64,000 bases of DNA from Argentina anserina (taxonomy: Eukaryota; Streptophyta; Magnoliopsida; Rosales; Rosaceae). The position numbers were made by a program, and so were the translations under genes. The DNA is taken from NCBI RefSeq assembly GCF_933775445.1, contig NC_065874.1, forward strand, positions 21,832,501-21,896,500, written 5' to 3'. The notes below the pieces were generated by a model. That model did no database searches and was not told where the DNA came from. It saw nothing but the letters and a program-made list of their open reading frames with translations. Positions 62,400 to 64,000 of this stretch are shown piece by piece. Numbering within the stretch: the stretch's first letter is position 1; each line of letters begins with the position of its first letter.

Positions 62400-62960
62400 A
62401 CGCTACAGACTCCTTTTGTTGATGTTAGAGAAGAATAAAAATCTCACAAATTGATCATATACAGCGCGCGCGTGTGTTTAATGGATTTATCTCCCATATT
62501 GATGATGTATTCGCTTATGCTCTTATTCCGTTGTAAAGTATCAACGATGAGCAACTTGATCGAAGTGAAAAGAATCAATACAGGCTAAACTAGACTTGTT
62601 ATGTTGATCATTGTTCGTAAGTGTAATGAGAAAGATGAAGTCATGCGATATATGCAGGACTTATAGCGCAGAGATTGTCTCATTATCCTAGTATTGACTA
62701 CGATGAGTTATATTCTCTCGTTATGGACATAATTACTTTCCGCTACTTGATCAGTAGTAGTGTCCATGAAAACTGATTTGCAGCATATGATAGTGGTCAT
62801 AGAATATCTGTAAAGGGATCTTGACGCAGATATGAGAGTGCCCGAGGGACTTTAAATGCCTCCAGACCACGGAGAACTTATGTAATCAGATTGTGACGAG
62901 AGAACGTAGTACAATCGGTTGCAAGAACTCATACCCATATGTGTTCATATGAAAGCTAAT
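62400..62960 (+). pseudogene. copia reverse-transcriptase remnant
   Basis: Recognisable pieces: IDDVFAYALIP (~62500-62535), SINDEQLDRSEKNQY (~62540-62585) and a MRVPEGL-like segment (~62830-62850), which in intact copia elements precede and start the RT domain. Separated by stops and frame changes; no YxDD motif was found. Confidence 0.6.
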
Positions 62961-64000
62961 TCTTGATTTTCTATTCCGTCTAAGGTAAAGATGATGAAGA
63001 GATTCAATGAGCTATAGATTCATATATGTAAGTGTTGTTAGGACACTATTGCTTTCATTATGATGTGATTAACTATGCGCCTATGCATCGTCATTGGACT
63101 TGCATTGCTCCATTGACATGGGTTTAGTTCTACACTTAGTGAACCAACACAAATCCTATCCACACCAACGCCGCTAGCAGCTCCAGCAACATCAACGTAC
63201 GACTTGGTGTAGCAGTCGACACTAGTAGCGTAAAGGATACGTACGGTTCCGCTTCAGACCAAAATCAGTCCTTCCTTGGTCCATTGCCCCATTTGTTTTT
63301 GCGAAAGACACATTGAATGTGTCAAATCAGAATCTGTCTAGTTTCGTAGGTCAACTTTAACGAAACTTACAAGATAGTTCGCTCGATGAAATATGGTGAA
63401 ATTGGTACCGTTTGAAAGGCCTATGTGTCTACTTTCCAGGGACACCAACCATTCATTCATAGCTATCATATTGAGTGAGTTATGGCCGTTTTAGCAAAGT
63501 AGGACGGTTTTGTTCAGAAATTTGCAAGTTAGTCAACTTCGACAGAGCACTGTGAACTGCTCCGATCGGATTGGGTTGTGAACCTTATGTCACTAGAAAG
63601 CCACGGGTGTCTAATTTCCAGAACATATTACGGTTTGCTGATACCTATTTTGACGAAGAAGTTATGGCCATTTAAGTGAGTGAAGGTCATTATACCCGAG
63701 AATCTGATTTTCATTGCAAACTCTTGTTTTGAGTTGTTATGCAATCTTGTTTCCTAAGATCTAAGTTTGGCTAAGTATAGCATGAATGATCTAAGGGTGT
63801 GTGGCTAGAGTAATGATTAATCATAAGCTCAAGACTACGTTTGAGAAGCATGTAATGAACGTTGTATACGTTGTTCTTTGTACTCCATGATTATGGCACT
63901 AATCAAGGGGAGTTGTTTCGTAGACTTCAGGGGGAGTCTACCTCACATGATGCTATCAAATGTAGATGGTGCGTTGTGCTCTTTTTCCCTTCGATCAAGC
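62961..64000 (+). other. Non-coding 3' part of the copia internal region
   Basis: No reading frame longer than short shadows. Contains two similar stretches (63350-63480 and 63530-63670), each with a TTATGGCC(G/A)TTT phrase, suggesting an internal duplication, and a purine-rich AGGGGGAGT at 63929. Confidence 0.45.

Larger units (their letters stand above)
57847..64000 (+). mobile_element. Decayed Ty1/copia retrotransposon, 3' end beyond the window
   Basis: Begins with a 183-bp LTR, followed by a long untranslated leader with C-rich and TTCCGGC-rich blocks, then remnants in copia order: a GAG-pre-integrase/integrase region (61090-61990) and then reverse transcriptase-like pieces (62400-62960). 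That order (integrase before RT) is diagnostic of copia. The last ~100 bases contain GGGGGAGT and CTTTTTCCCTTCGATCAAG, like the purine-rich end of copia internal regions, so the 3' LTR should lie just outside. Stops and frameshifts are frequent. Confidence 0.78.

Noticed and set aside
1..64000. tRNA, rRNA or other structural RNA genes
   Set aside because: I looked for tRNA T-loop (GGTTCGAATCC-like) and related patterns by eye and found none convincing; a covariance-model scan would be needed to exclude them.

Overview
This is a plant nuclear window: multi-exon genes with GT-AG introns, AT-rich spacers, plant-only families (plastid-targeted magnesium chelatase subunit D, plant mobile domain) and abundant nested plant transposons. 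The retroelement remnants look like families I know from Rosaceae, so a rosaceous eudicot is my best guess, but that is inference from memory.

Genes. Five cellular genes can be modelled with splice sites and reading frame closed by hand. (1) CHLD, magnesium chelatase subunit D, minus strand, 15 exons, 763 codons, 2502-11108. (2) A PTM-like DDT/PHD-finger chromatin protein, minus strand, nine exons resolved, about 1,540 codons, 13.5-23.2 kb; only its extreme C terminus is uncertain. (3) An uncharacterised 312-aa coiled-coil protein, plus strand, 41201-44879, with a possible GC-AG intron. (4) A UBC19/UBC20 (E2-C) ubiquitin-conjugating enzyme, plus strand, 50882-51926, 177 aa. (5) A THUMP-domain (Tan1/THUMPD1-like) RNA-binding protein, minus strand, 53020-57540, 389 aa. 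Genes 4 and 5 are convergent. In Arabidopsis the homologues of genes 2 and 5 are, as I recall, immediate neighbours (At5g12400/At5g12410), so the roughly 30 kb between them here may be an expanded, transposon-filled interval.

Transposon layout. 1-346 is a near-perfect fold-back element. 24.5-27.5 kb holds two collinear copies of a non-coding unit rich in TGTCACAC/CACTACC motifs, with an NLR leucine-rich-repeat fragment between them. 27.8-28.8 kb is a long-TIR element carrying a piece of a copia-type LTR. 29.2-39.2 kb is a 5'-truncated Ty3/gypsy element (Tat/Ogre-like) with decayed RNase H and integrase, an antisense plant-mobile-domain gene, a polypurine tract and an intact-looking 998-bp 3' LTR; another dispersed element (33.76-35.87 kb) has inserted into the antisense gene, and a second copy of that element lies inverted at 46.4-47.9 kb. 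49.0-49.6 kb is a MITE with a 10-bp target duplication, and 49.9-50.5 kb is a Harbinger/Tourist-like element flanked by TAA that carries an open fragment of a PRA1-family gene. From 57.85 kb to the window end runs a decayed copia element whose 5' LTR matches the LTR fragment at 28.2 kb.

The genes do not form a pathway together; they are independent housekeeping and chromatin genes. The unusual content is in the nested elements and the gene fragments they carry.
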